Part shown: positions 17,801 through 25,941 of the stretch, one piece after another
Numbering within the stretch: the stretch's first letter is position 1
Layout of the letters: each line of letters opens with the position of its first letter
Assembly (NCBI GenBank): GCA_011389935.1
Contig: JAABTJ010000013.1
Location: forward strand, 1 to 64,000
Reading direction: 5' to 3'
DNA from: Desulfobacteraceae bacterium
Lineage (GTDB): Bacteria; Desulfobacterota; Desulfobacteria; Desulfobacterales; Desulfosalsimonadaceae
Length of the DNA stretch: 64,000 bases
Notes under the pieces: model-generated
Told to the model about the DNA's origin: nothing
Database searches by the model: none
The model's input: the letters and a program-made list of their open reading frames with translations, nothing else
Made by a program: the position numbers and the translations under genes

Positions 17801-17820
17801 AAACCATGCTGTCGGAATAA
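11818..17820 (+). CDS. giant pseudokinase-AAA-GAF-PAS hybrid histidine kinase
   Basis: A protein of about 2000 residues. Domains in order: a Ser/Thr-kinase-like domain (7-260), an AAA/STAND ATPase with Walker A GAAGIGKSS (about 327-335) and Walker B IFIDDLQWADP (about 455), a long helical TPR-like region (about 650-1290), GAF (about 1310-1470), PAS (about 1490-1605), HisKA with phospho-acceptor His1635 in GGVAHDFNN, HATPase (about 1740-1860), and a receiver domain with Asp1933 and Lys1983. The kinase domain has lost its catalytic residues (HRD Asp is Cys128, DFG Asp is Gly147). The histidine kinase and receiver look intact. The start is uncertain; in-frame ATGs exist at 11710, 11761 and 11818, and I use the last because the kinase fold begins right after it. 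The signal sensed is unknown. Confidence 0.88.
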   Translation: MESIQQYRIIKKIHERRGMVAYQGEHAESKEPVHIELIPLSRASSPEIARFKHEYQKIRSIDSDAVFETYDIFEHENSIAIVSEPFFGRPLFDRFAPGNMDILSFLKLAAHLSRTLGEIHSHGIVHHCLTPDCILYDPSKERLKLIGFGQYGTIFRISEEIYSPWVVRHILSYMAPEQTGRMNSPVDYRANLYALGVILYELLSGSPPFVSEDPMEIIHAHIARQPVTPEEKNAMVPAVISKIVMKLLSKTLEDRYQSGYGVMADFQECARQFKETRTIRDVVPGRQDRPIGFHMPETLMGREAEIDMLRAAYERTCDGANEMFVVSGAAGIGKSSLIRELQKSLAAGPAYFIEGKAEQYKRNIPYYPIIQAFTDLANQILCESDVRVADCKKKILATFGGNAALLTQLIPQFEHIIGKHHAAAPLDPEASSIRFQLVFREFVKSCASAIHPLVIFIDDLQWADPASLDFLAMLAGESDIRYLLIIGAYHDNDMSASHPLRLSLADVEKKGVPIHSISLPPLTPEHVNRLIARVLYCDPADTTALSEIIFKKSQGNPFYIHQFLKILYEDKILYLDPESGFSWNLAKVADMRVSDNAVDFMALKISRLPDDTRETMRVCACCGNRFDILVVAACHGKTVNDVVADLSPAREEGLVVFAGDAGEFCHDRIKEAVYRLFSEDDRKQTHYAIGRYLLENTAEDPDGENAADIVNHLNIANEWVSSAEEQIRTARLNAQAGEAALASGAFDAAFHYFQTGIQFLRKGCAIWAPTSIWESHYELALSLHTGCANAAYLTLAYGEMERLSEEVIEHARCVNDQVKVHIVRLHALMAQNRLDEVIQYGLAVLNSLGAAFPRKPSKGSILLEMAKTRLAVRGKTTEAFLNLPAITDPTVQAQVDIMATITSTAYWNAPRLLPIILFRLMRTFLSHGNSGFSPYVYAGYGFILCTLGDINKGYRFGQMALSLLSKINAPQYRARTLMVVNTFVRHWKEHAAGEAEPLLDAVNSGMAHGDIEFAGHAMMVHGYTRFLLGAPLGALDDELEKNRNSLRRLGQLSNLNVAGIYHQVVTNAKGMSDDPCALIGSAYDETVMATLHEEANDRTSLMHLYFAKLMLNVFFENSVKACRHARKVMIYIDGGAGSLIYPTAYFLDALAHLARFEKAGSREKRKIVLRVLRIQKRLAQWSAYAPENFLHKVRLVEAETARIKNKDKEAIALYKKALEGALANGYLQEGALAAECLGRFYHLRGIEDFAASFLTRARALYLKWGAHAKVRQMEGKYGGLLEASPGIMTAFSPGDPAPDAAPATGEDRLDMSAIVKMSQAISSEIQLGKLLVTLMRVIIENAGAEKAFLILNRNDRLVIEARADINSGDISAMPSVPIEDSTELCARIVSYVRRTRESLVLDDAQQSSRFAGDSHIRRNQVRSVLCMPLVRQQQLTGVIYLENDLTPHAFTPVRLEMITLLSTQAANCLENAISFEATRAAEKNAQKQREEYQKLIETMNDGLVITDSRLTVMYVNKAICRIFGNSAEALCGRSVMEFLDEANQQKVKVEASKWEELDRHVFEIDAIGKDSECISLIVSPKPIHDEDGNFSGFLAIVTDVTELKKAREEKEAAQAQLILSQKMEAIGTLAGGVAHDFNNYLMIIIGSIDLIEVKGTLPADLEKHLSDIRNAAASSSALTRQLLAFGRRQRLETIRLDINEVVENVEKMLHRLIGENIRLTTGLAPDLKKINADYGQMEQIIMNLAINARDAMPSGGSLHLDTANAVIDDNYCRQVRYAKPGEFVRLTVEDTGGGMDRETVDKIFEPFFSTKAAGKGTGLGLSVVYGVIKQHNGWINVYSEPNRGTTFSIYLPVSEECEDGQEAVEENRDEGGSGPWRGNGERVLLVEDQPEVRDVVTHALETNGYAVTGAETIARAQACMVQQDMHFDLLFSDIVLPDGNGIDFADAYLRSFPNTKVLLSSGYTEKNVRPEMMREKGFCFLQKPYHIQEMLKIIKTMLSE

Positions 17821-17960
17821 AACAGGCCGAAAGGTTGGGCCGTGCAAGTCTCTAAATAGCGTTGCAGAACCGTTTTTTTTAGGCGCCAATCTGTGTGACT
17901 GGATGCCATTCAACCCTTTTTAAGAAGGCGGATGTTTTTTGATGCCTGTGAGGAGGAAGT

Positions 17961-18983
17961 ATGTCCGTTGCAAAGCCGCGCATCGCCGTCATTGGCGCCG
18001 GCGCCATAGGCGGGATCACTGCGGCCTTGATGAAAAATGCCGGCTACGATGTGGAAATTGTATGCAAGTATGATGAACTGGCCCGCCGCATCAACGACAA
18101 AGGGATTTATGTGTTCGGATTTCGGGGGGAACACCATGTGCCGATGCCTGCCGTTGCAGAAATCAGGGAAATGCGTTCAGGCAATGACCTTATTTTTTTG
18201 GCAACCAAGGCGACGGATCTGATCCCAGCGGCAAAAGCGCTGCTTCCGTTTTTACATGACAAAACACGCGTGATTTCCCTGCAAAACGGTATTTGCGAGG
18301 AAGCCCTCGCCGAAGTCGTCGGCGAAGAGCATACGGTGGGGTGCGTTGTGGAATGGGGGGCCACAATGCATGCTCCCGGCGAGCTCGAGATGACCTCTGA
18401 TGGTGAATTTGTTATCGGGACCATCGACGGCCGGGAAGAACCCGCGCTGGATGTCATCAAGACTGCACTGGACGCCGTTTTGCCGACCACGATCACGGAC
18501 AATATCATGGGGAGGCTTTATGCCAAGTTGATCGTCAATTCCTGCATTACCTCCCTGGGAGCGGTCTGCGGTCTGTATATGGGCCAAATGCTGGCGGATC
18601 GAAAAATCCGGAATATTTTCATCGACATCATGCGCGAGGCCATGGCAGTGGCCGACGCCATGGGACTGCACGTGGAAACCATCGGCGGACGGCTCAACTA
18701 CTACAAATTCACGGAAGGAACGGGGCTTTTGTCCCAGATGCAGCGTCACCTGATGATACGCTTGATCGGTTTCAAGTACCGCAAGCTGAAATCGTCCAGC
18801 CTGCAGTCCCTGGAGCGCGGAAAGCCCACGGAAATCGATTATCTGAACGGCTATATCACGGAAAAAGGAAAGCAGCTTGGCGTGCCCACGCCGGTAAACG
18901 ATAAAGTCGTCTCTGTTATCAAGGAAATTGAGGCGGGTACCCGGGAGATCTCGCCAAAAAACTTTGACGATTTTTACGCATAG
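17961..18983 (+). CDS. ketopantoate reductase family (ApbA/PanE-like) dehydrogenase
   Basis: A 340-residue NAD(P)-dependent enzyme. The N-terminal Rossmann motif is GAGAIGG (about 11-17). The central YAKLIVNS contains the family Lys, and the C-terminal domain has ERGKPTEIDYLNGYI with the conserved Glu and Asp/Asn positions of 2-dehydropantoate 2-reductases. Classical PanE is near 300 residues; this longer form, with a helical insert around residues 245-280, is common among family members of uncertain substrate, so I do not use the panE symbol. AGGAGGAAG precedes the start. The gene is not beside other pantothenate genes. Confidence 0.82.
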   Translation: MSVAKPRIAVIGAGAIGGITAALMKNAGYDVEIVCKYDELARRINDKGIYVFGFRGEHHVPMPAVAEIREMRSGNDLIFLATKATDLIPAAKALLPFLHDKTRVISLQNGICEEALAEVVGEEHTVGCVVEWGATMHAPGELEMTSDGEFVIGTIDGREEPALDVIKTALDAVLPTTITDNIMGRLYAKLIVNSCITSLGAVCGLYMGQMLADRKIRNIFIDIMREAMAVADAMGLHVETIGGRLNYYKFTEGTGLLSQMQRHLMIRLIGFKYRKLKSSSLQSLERGKPTEIDYLNGYITEKGKQLGVPTPVNDKVVSVIKEIEAGTREISPKNFDDFYA

Positions 18984-19040
18984 AGGCCCTGCGCCGCTAT
19001 GGCAGAAAGTTTTACGAGCGGACGCCCGGAGGGTTTGGGC

Positions 19041-21563
19041 CTATTTTTTTTTCGCAAGCACCGTTTGGACCTTTGCGGCCAACTCGGAAACGGTGAACGG
19101 CTTTTGAATAAAGTTTACCTTTTCATTCAGGACCCCTTTTTGGGAAATCATATCGGCCGTGTGACCGGACATGAAAATGCACCTGATCCCGGGGTAAAGG
19201 GAATGGATACGCTCCGAGAGATCCCGTCCATTGATTCCCGGCATCACCACGTCGGTTATCAGCAGATGAATATCGCCGTCATGGCTGCCGGCCATGGTGA
19301 GGGCGTCTTCCGGGTTGACGGATGCGATCACCTGGTAGCCCAGGCTCTCCAGCATGGTTTTGCAGATGTCCAAATTCATTGGTTCATCCTCTACCACGAG
19401 GATGGATTCCCCGCAGCCCGGACGCTGGTTTTCCTGCATTTTTTTTCGTGCCGGCTCGGCCTGACCCCCTTTGTGCCGGGGAAGGAAAACGGTAAACGCC
19501 GTTCCCTGGCCCGGCTCGCTGTAAATGTTAATGAAGCCGTTGTTCTGCTTGACGATGCCGTAGACGGTGGCAAGCCCAAGGCCGGTACCCTTGCCGGTTT
19601 CCTTGGTGGTGAAAAACGGATCGAAAAGCTTCTCCAAAACCGGCTTGTCCATTCCGCAGCCGTTGTCGCTCACGGCCAGCATGACATACTCGCCCTGTAA
19701 AAAGCCTGCATGATCGCTGCAATAATCGGCATCAAAAGTTTTTCTGCCCGTTTCAATGCCTACCTTTCCCGCGCCGGAGACGGCATCCCGGGCATTGACG
19801 CAAAGGTTCGTCAAAACCTGGTCAATTTGCGAAGGATCCATTTTGACCGGCCACAAAGCGGGATCCGGGTGCCATGTCAGGTCAATATCTTCGCCGATGA
19901 GGCGCCGGAGGATTGTCAATCCGGATTCAATGGTATCGTTCAGGTCGAGGACGCGGGGTTCGATTACCTGCTTGCGGGCGAATGCCAGCAGTTTTCGCGT
20001 GATATCCGCCGAACGGGTTGCGGCATTGCGGATTTCCATCAGTTTCTTGTGCAGGGAAGACGATGAATCCACCTCCCCGAGGGCCAGTTCCGCATATCCC
20101 AGGATCACGTTGAGCATATTGTTGAAGTCATGGGCCACGCCGCCGGCAAGCTGCCCCACGGATTCCATTTTCCGGGCCTGGTTCAGCTGCTCCTGCAGTT
20201 TTTCCTGTTCCTTTTCGGCCTGCCTTCGCCTGGCATTGGTGAGCACCTGGGCGACGATGGATGCGGCCATGCTGGCAAAGGCTTCTTCATCCGAATACCA
20301 CTTGCGAACGGGCCCGATGTGTTCCAGGCAGATAACCCCTGCAAGCATCCCTTCAACAATAACCGCCGCATCAAGGAGGGAAGTGATGCCCATCGGTTCG
20401 AGGTAGTTCCGGGTTAATCCCTGTGTTTTCGGATCGGTTTGCGCGTTTTCCGCATACACCCGGCTTCCTTTCTGAATGGCGTCGAAGTATTCCGGAAATT
20501 CGGTAATCTTCAATACGTCTCCGCTGCAGTGCCGCTTGGTTTCCGCCTCAAAAAGAGAGGCGCAATGCAATTCAGTGCAATCCTTTGAAAGCATCCATAC
20601 GGAAGCCCTTGCCACATCGATGCTTTCGCTTAGAATCTCGGTGATCCGTCTGAGCGATTCGGATATTTCTTCGGTAAAAATCGATTCGTCAAGCACCATC
20701 TTGGCGACGGCCGCACGCTGGCGCCTTGCCCGGTTTTCACTATCCCGCAGGGCCTGCTCCGTTTTTTTTCGCTCCGTAACATCCCTCGTGCTGAAAAGCA
20801 GTTCTTTTGGATCGCCGTTTTCATCCAGAATACATCGCCCGATGGTTTCAAACCAGAGATGGCTGCCGTCCGCGCGCAGATAACGGTATTCCGCCTGTCG
20901 GAATGTTTCCCGGTTGGCAACGAATTCCGTAAAAACGTTCGACAGCTGCGCAAGATCCTCGGGATGGACAAATTCCAGGACATTCCGGCCGACCAGGGAG
21001 TCAAGGTCATATCCCAGAATTTTATGGGAATTGGCCAGAAACGTAAAATTGCCCTCTATGTCCGTCAAGGAAACCAGTTCGTAAATATTGTCCATAATGT
21101 ATTGGAGCAGCCGGGAATTTTCCTGCAGTGCTTCTTCCGCCTTTTTACGGGCGTCAATGGGCGTGGTAAATCCCTGGTAGTATGAGGTCCTGCCATGGTC
21201 ATCGGTGACTGCCCTTGCGTTGGTCGATACCCATACCAATGAACCGTTTTTGTGAATTAACTGGTGTTCATAGTTGACGACTTCCCCCCGGGTTTCCAGA
21301 ATGTGCTTGAAATGGTCTCTTCGGGCGGCATCCGAATAGAGTTGAGCGGCAATGTCCCTTATCGAGGTGACAAATTCAGCCGGCGTTTCATAGCCCAGCA
21401 TTTTCGCCATGGCCGGATTGGCAGTAAGAAATTTTCCGGCCGGCGTGGATACGAAAAAACCGATAGGGGCATTTTCCAGGATTTCAGGGCACTGTCGATG
21501 GAATTCCGGAATGGATTGGCTGCCGAACATGCCGTCCCTGCGGGAGGAATTGTCTTCCGTCAT
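19041..21563 (-). CDS. PAS-PAS-GAF hybrid sensor histidine kinase with receiver domain
   Basis: About 840 residues. The start at 21563 is chosen because GGAGA lies six bases upstream and an earlier frame extension has no ribosome site. Two PAS domains (about 20-145 and 150-270) are followed by a GAF domain (about 300-440), a HisKA/HATPase module with [11 protein letters not shown] as the phospho-His motif and [18 protein letters not shown] in the ATP lid, and a C-terminal receiver with VVEDEP, the acceptor ITDVVMPG and the Lys in FIQKPF. No membrane segment is visible, so it should sense a cytoplasmic signal. It is convergent with the reductase gene and divergent from the START gene. Confidence 0.9.
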   Translation of the reverse strand: MTEDNSSRRDGMFGSQSIPEFHRQCPEILENAPIGFFVSTPAGKFLTANPAMAKMLGYETPAEFVTSIRDIAAQLYSDAARRDHFKHILETRGEVVNYEHQLIHKNGSLVWVSTNARAVTDDHGRTSYYQGFTTPIDARKKAEEALQENSRLLQYIMDNIYELVSLTDIEGNFTFLANSHKILGYDLDSLVGRNVLEFVHPEDLAQLSNVFTEFVANRETFRQAEYRYLRADGSHLWFETIGRCILDENGDPKELLFSTRDVTERKKTEQALRDSENRARRQRAAVAKMVLDESIFTEEISESLRRITEILSESIDVARASVWMLSKDCTELHCASLFEAETKRHCSGDVLKITEFPEYFDAIQKGSRVYAENAQTDPKTQGLTRNYLEPMGITSLLDAAVIVEGMLAGVICLEHIGPVRKWYSDEEAFASMAASIVAQVLTNARRRQAEKEQEKLQEQLNQARKMESVGQLAGGVAHDFNNMLNVILGYAELALGEVDSSSSLHKKLMEIRNAATRSADITRKLLAFARKQVIEPRVLDLNDTIESGLTILRRLIGEDIDLTWHPDPALWPVKMDPSQIDQVLTNLCVNARDAVSGAGKVGIETGRKTFDADYCSDHAGFLQGEYVMLAVSDNGCGMDKPVLEKLFDPFFTTKETGKGTGLGLATVYGIVKQNNGFINIYSEPGQGTAFTVFLPRHKGGQAEPARKKMQENQRPGCGESILVVEDEPMNLDICKTMLESLGYQVIASVNPEDALTMAGSHDGDIHLLITDVVMPGINGRDLSERIHSLYPGIRCIFMSGHTADMISQKGVLNEKVNFIQKPFTVSELAAKVQTVLAKKK

Positions 21564-21799
21564 GCGAATCTCCATTATGTGGGCAGGCGGGAAAATCCCT
21601 GAACATCGCGTTTGTCTCTGCTGCGAATCTATGATACAGGAATATGAAAAAATATTCAAAAAAAGGTTTACCGTCCCTATGTATTTCCGTCCGGATTGGT
21701 TGACAGCGATAAGCGGCACCGCCTGTTGCCGTCCATTTCTGCCGGTCGACAGCGATGGCGGAGATCGATTAACTGGAACTTTTGACAATTAAGGGCATT

Positions 21800-22468
21800 A
21801 TGATCAGGTCAACACGATTTTTCTTCTTTGCTGCATGGCTGACAGCTTTTTTTTTACCACTGACCCTTTTTGCCGCCGGAAACTGGGAGCAGACCGAAGC
21901 GGATCCCGAAAACGACATCCTGGTATATACCCGGAGCGTCGAATACTCCCCGATCAAGGAATATAAAGGCAAAACAACGGTTACCGCATCCCTTGACGCT
22001 TTGGTCTGCCTGATGGCCGATGTGGAATCGTTTTCCCGGTGGATGCATAACGTGGAATCCTCCAGGACCCTGGAACGGATAAGCGATACCGAGCGCATTA
22101 TCTATGTGGCCCAGGGGGTGCCCTGGCCGATGTCGAATCGCGACCTTGTCCTTCATTCGAAATTACGGGTGGATCCGGATACGAGAAAGGTGACCATTGA
22201 CGTGGAGGCCAGGCCCGACGCATATCCCGAGCAGGAAGGGTATTTCCGGATACGGGTGATGACGAGCACGTGGCAGTTCACGCCCCAGGAAAACGGAAAG
22301 GTCGAGGTCGTTTACACAACCCACGTGGATCCCGGCGGAAATATACCTTCCCAGCTTGTAAACGCCCATACCCTAGACACGCCGCTCAATTCATTGCGCG
22401 GGCTGCGGGAGATGATTCAAAAACCGGAGTACAGCGAGGCGGTCATGGATGTGCTTCATACGCCCTGA
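21800..22468 (+). CDS. secreted START-domain lipid-binding protein
   Basis: A 222-residue protein with a signal peptide (RSTRFFFFAAW, then a hydrophobic run, cleavage near AAG at about 27). The mature part is a START/Bet v1-like fold: GNWEQTEADPENDI at the start, a WMHNVESSRTLERI stretch, VPWPMSNRDLVLHS and the C-terminal helix LNSLRGLREMIQKPEYSEA. START domains hold lipids or other hydrophobic molecules in a cavity; the ligand here is unknown. The start at 21800 follows AAGGG. The gene sits between a sensor kinase and a diguanylate cyclase. Confidence 0.8.
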   Translation: MIRSTRFFFFAAWLTAFFLPLTLFAAGNWEQTEADPENDILVYTRSVEYSPIKEYKGKTTVTASLDALVCLMADVESFSRWMHNVESSRTLERISDTERIIYVAQGVPWPMSNRDLVLHSKLRVDPDTRKVTIDVEARPDAYPEQEGYFRIRVMTSTWQFTPQENGKVEVVYTTHVDPGGNIPSQLVNAHTLDTPLNSLRGLREMIQKPEYSEAVMDVLHTP

Positions 22469-22601
22469 GCACACCCGGGGGGTTCCTGCTATCCTGTCGA
22501 CTTCCATAAGAAGGTTCCGGATACCCTTTGTCTGTATCAAAACCCCAAAACCGTGCCCTTATGGCTTGCACAGGAAAGCGTTTTCAGGAGCACCCGTTAC
22601 C

Positions 22602-23504
22602 ATGAAGCTTGAAAAGGAAATGTATGAACAGATTGTGGAAAATCTTCATGATGGGCTGTACTTTGTGGATACCAACAGGACCATAACCTACTGGAATAAA
22701 GCGGCGGAGCGGATTTCGGGTTTTTCCGCAGAAGAGGTTGTCGGGAGATCCTGTTCGGACAATATGCTTACCCATGTCGACCAGGAAGGAAACAGCCTCT
22801 GCAAAGGGATGTGCCCGCTTGCCGAAACCATCACCGACGGCAAGCTTCGCGAAGCCCATGTGTACATGCACCACAAGAACGGACACCAGGTGCCGGTTTC
22901 GGTTCGCGTCAGCCCCCTACGGGATAAGGACGGCACGATTACCGGCGCCATTGAACTCTTTGCGGACATCAGCAACCTGGTGGCCAATGAACTGCACGTA
23001 AAAGAGCTTAAAAAACTCTCCTACCTTGACTCCCTCACGCAACTGGCCAACAGGCGGTATATCGAAAAGGAGCTCCAGGGACGCTTTGATGAGAAAGCGC
23101 GCTACAACACGTCGTTCGGCGTTTTGTTTATGGACCTGGACTGCTTTAAAACCGTAAACGACACCTACGGCCATGACGCCGGGGATAAGGTGCTTCAGTT
23201 CGTCGCCAATACGCTTGCAGGCAATTCCCGCCCGTTTGACCTGTACGGCCGCTGGGGGGGGGAGGAGTTTATTGGAATCCTGCGCAACGTAAATGCCAGA
23301 GAAGTGGAGATCCTGGCCAACCGGATGCGATCCCTCATAGAAAAGGCATATATGATGTACGCGGGGGAAAAGCTGTGCGTTACGGTTTCCATCGGCGCAA
23401 CCCTTGTCAGGGACCCTGACTCGGTGGAAAGCCTGTTAAAGCGAGCTGATCTGCTTTTGTACAAGAGCAAGGCGGCCGGAAGAAACTGCGTAACCATGGA
23501 TTGA
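22602..23504 (+). CDS. PAS-GGDEF diguanylate cyclase
   Basis: A 300-residue cytoplasmic protein. A PAS domain (about 5-125, with NLHDGLYFVDTNRTITYWNK) is joined by a short helical linker to a GGDEF domain. The active-site loop reads GGEEF, an accepted active variant, and the product-inhibition site RxxD (RPFD) lies just before it. It should make cyclic di-GMP from two GTP, with output controlled by the PAS ligand. The ATG at 22602 is used since CAGGAG lies upstream and the PAS domain begins directly after it; the open frame upstream overlaps the START gene and is not needed. Confidence 0.9.
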   Translation: MKLEKEMYEQIVENLHDGLYFVDTNRTITYWNKAAERISGFSAEEVVGRSCSDNMLTHVDQEGNSLCKGMCPLAETITDGKLREAHVYMHHKNGHQVPVSVRVSPLRDKDGTITGAIELFADISNLVANELHVKELKKLSYLDSLTQLANRRYIEKELQGRFDEKARYNTSFGVLFMDLDCFKTVNDTYGHDAGDKVLQFVANTLAGNSRPFDLYGRWGGEEFIGILRNVNAREVEILANRMRSLIEKAYMMYAGEKLCVTVSIGATLVRDPDSVESLLKRADLLLYKSKAAGRNCVTMD

Positions 23505-23536
23505 CGCGGTTGGAAACAACAAGGGCGGGGAGCGCG

Positions 23537-24049
23537 TCAAAAAGCGAGCATGAGACTGAACGTTGCCTGGAATATGGGGGATTCGGGATAACCGAGGTAA
23601 TCATGGTCCGCACCCGCGGTGATCTTGGCTGCGCTTGAAAACCCGATATGCGTGGTCAGCATTCGCTCCAGCCCCAGCGCGCCGATAAAACCCGTATCAC
23701 TGCCCGCGTCGTGGTCAAAATGGCCTGCGCCCAAATGGATAAACGGACTGTTCATGTAGCGGCCAAAGTAGTATTTCACGCCGACGTCGACGATACGCAG
23801 CGCATCCCCCCGGGCGTATCCAAGGTGCAGGGCGATATCCCCGCCGATTCCTGCCTGGCCGTGAACATTCCACATACCCCTGTCCTGGTTTTCATCGACC
23901 AACTTGATAAGGTCGATCCCGATGCCATGGCCCGCTGCCGGCTCGGGAAAAGAAAAAACAGCGGCGAAAAGGGCGATGATCAATGTCAGTTGTATTTTTT
24001 TCAATTGCAAGGGCCTCGAAAGTGGATTGCTGGAGAATGGTGCCCGCAT
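23537..24049 (-). CDS. small outer-membrane beta-barrel candidate
   Basis: A 170-residue protein with a hydrophobic signal segment ending near EPAAGHG (about 41). The mature part alternates short hydrophobic strands with turns rich in Gly, Asp and Asn (for example GIGGDIALHLGYARG and GVKYYFGRYMNSPFIHLG) and ends in Phe, a pattern of small eight-stranded outer-membrane barrels. I do not recognise a family. No strong ribosome site precedes the start. It is convergent with the diguanylate cyclase. Confidence 0.65.
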   Translation of the reverse strand: MRAPFSSNPLSRPLQLKKIQLTLIIALFAAVFSFPEPAAGHGIGIDLIKLVDENQDRGMWNVHGQAGIGGDIALHLGYARGDALRIVDVGVKYYFGRYMNSPFIHLGAGHFDHDAGSDTGFIGALGLERMLTTHIGFSSAAKITAGADHDYLGYPESPIFQATFSLMLAF

Positions 24050-24491
24050 TTTCTGAATTTTTCAAGTTTTAAATGCGCCATTAAATGCGCCATCGTCGGC
24101 TGTCATTCTACCCGGTTGTCTTCAGGGCGCCCTGTGCCCGTATTTTTGCAACTTGACCCGAACGGAGAATCCTGCCCCGGTGGCGTTTCCTTGAAACAGG
24201 ACACTACGGTAGATAAACCGGCCAGGCGAATTGGATTGTCGAGGCAGTCAACGGGGGGTACCGTGCATGGTTTGACCGACAAAACATTTGCATGTCCCCT
24301 TTGATAGTGGTATTAAAGTAGAATCACAGATGATTCTACCATGATATACTTGCGAGACATTTGCTTTCCCCATATGTACGACAGCGTCCTTTCGACTCTT
24401 GCCAACGCTGGAATTTCAGGATGTTTTTTTGTTGCATCAGGCACAATGCAGGCGTGCCTGCAGGTTACAATAACACTATCAGGAGGCTCTA
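24050..24491. other. intergenic region upstream of the symporter gene
   Basis: About 440 bases. It holds a 12-base direct repeat (TTAAATGCGCCA twice, 24069-24092), a hairpin TAGAATC-N6-GATTCTA at 24319-24338, and a palindrome GCAGGC-GT-GCCTGC at about 24449-24462 just upstream of a TACAAT hexamer (24466-24471). The last two could be regulator sites for the downstream symporter gene. The open frames crossing it are not supported. Confidence 0.4.
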
Positions 24492-25886
24492 ATGGTTCGT
24501 TCTCTTCAGTTAATGAAATTCCCCGGCGCTGGCAAGGCTTTTGCGGCGCTTCTTTTCCTGGTCCTTTTTTTTGGTGCATTGTCCCCGGCCATCGGGAGTG
24601 AAGACCTTTATACAAAGCTCTCTCATATTGCCAGAAGCGCGGAAGACATCTCCCTGTTTCATGAACTGAAAACCGCATCGAGGGCCCTTGACTGGGAAAC
24701 AGCAGATGCATCCGAGTTTAAAGGGCACCTGCGGTATCTGGAAGCGGAAAAGGCCGGCGGGACAAATGATGAAACCGGCATTTACCTGGTCCGAAACATC
24801 ACCGGCGAGTTGTACATCCTTTCGGTACCCGAAGAAGCGGATATCGATTCGGCAGGAGAGACTTCCCCCTATAACAATCTTTCGGACCTCATGGGCATGA
24901 AGCTCCACTTCAAGCTGCTGGAAAAAGAGGGGGTGGTCGACGGGGAAACATACAGCTTTGCGAGATTTCAGGAGAGACCCACCCAGCTCTTATACGACCG
25001 CGTTTTCAAGATATCCATTATCCTGATGCTTTTCTTCGTGATGGTGGGTATGGGCCTGACACTGACGCTCAACGATTTTAAATTTGTTTTCCTGAAGCCC
25101 AAGGGCATCATTACCGGGGCCCTCCTTCAGTGGGTCGTGATGCCGCTTATTGCCGTGGCCATGGGGCACCTGATGGGTTTTTATCATGCCTTTCCCTTTA
25201 TTTTCGCCGGCATGGTGCTGATTACCGTCAGTCCCGGCGGCGTCACCTCGAACCTGATGACCTACTACGCCAAGGGCGATCTGGCGCTATCGATTTCCCT
25301 GACCTCTTTTTCAACCGTTCTCTCGCTTTTTTTCACCCCCTTTCTGCTGGCCCTCTACTGCGCCAACATCGAGAACGTGACCGTTCCGGTAGCCCTTATT
25401 GTTCAGACCATTATTATCCTGGTGATCATTCCCCTGTCCGTCGGCATGACGGTTCGCGCTTTCTGGATGGAATTCGCCAAGCGCGCCACACCGTTTTTCT
25501 CCCTGCTCGGGATCGTTGCCCTGCTGTTTCTGATCCTGGCGGGCATCCTTGGGAACCTCGAAGTGTTTACCGATACGCAGCGCTACGGGTTTAAATTCTA
25601 CAGCATGGTGTTCATGCTGACGATGCTGGGCATGATCGTCGGTGCGGTTATTTCAAAGCTTTTCGGCGTTGACAACGCCCAGACCCGCGCCGTGTCTCTT
25701 GAAACGGGACTCAGGAATGCTTCTCTTGCAATGGCTATCGCAATTTTAATACAGGATTACATGGGAGACTTCTACAGCTCTATGTTCATTACATCGGCCT
25801 TCTTCGGCCTGTTGATGTATGCGGCGGGATTCCTTTCCATCGCTGTTTTCAAGAAGCTGCTCCCCGTCGACAGCCGGCCGTTGTAG
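24492..25886 (+). CDS. bile acid:sodium symporter (BASS/SBF) family transporter with N-terminal periplasmic domain
   Basis: A 464-residue membrane protein. Residues 1-36 look like a signal peptide or first membrane helix; residues 37-165 form a soluble hydrophilic domain; residues from about 170 hold some nine to ten membrane helices of the SBF/BASS fold. Family motifs are SPGGVTSNLMTYYAKGD and ETGLRNASLA, equivalent to the two crossing-helix sodium and substrate sites. Usual bacterial members are near 320 residues and lack the N-terminal domain. The substrate may be an organic acid; it cannot be set from sequence. A strong AGGAGG precedes the start. The penicillin acylase gene follows after 55 bases, possibly in one operon. 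Confidence 0.85.
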   Translation: MVRSLQLMKFPGAGKAFAALLFLVLFFGALSPAIGSEDLYTKLSHIARSAEDISLFHELKTASRALDWETADASEFKGHLRYLEAEKAGGTNDETGIYLVRNITGELYILSVPEEADIDSAGETSPYNNLSDLMGMKLHFKLLEKEGVVDGETYSFARFQERPTQLLYDRVFKISIILMLFFVMVGMGLTLTLNDFKFVFLKPKGIITGALLQWVVMPLIAVAMGHLMGFYHAFPFIFAGMVLITVSPGGVTSNLMTYYAKGDLALSISLTSFSTVLSLFFTPFLLALYCANIENVTVPVALIVQTIIILVIIPLSVGMTVRAFWMEFAKRATPFFSLLGIVALLFLILAGILGNLEVFTDTQRYGFKFYSMVFMLTMLGMIVGAVISKLFGVDNAQTRAVSLETGLRNASLAMAIAILIQDYMGDFYSSMFITSAFFGLLMYAAGFLSIAVFKKLLPVDSRPL

Positions 25887-25941
25887 TGCCGGTTGCCAAA
25901 CACGGTCCTTTTTAAACAGATTGTCACCAAGGAAGCATTCG

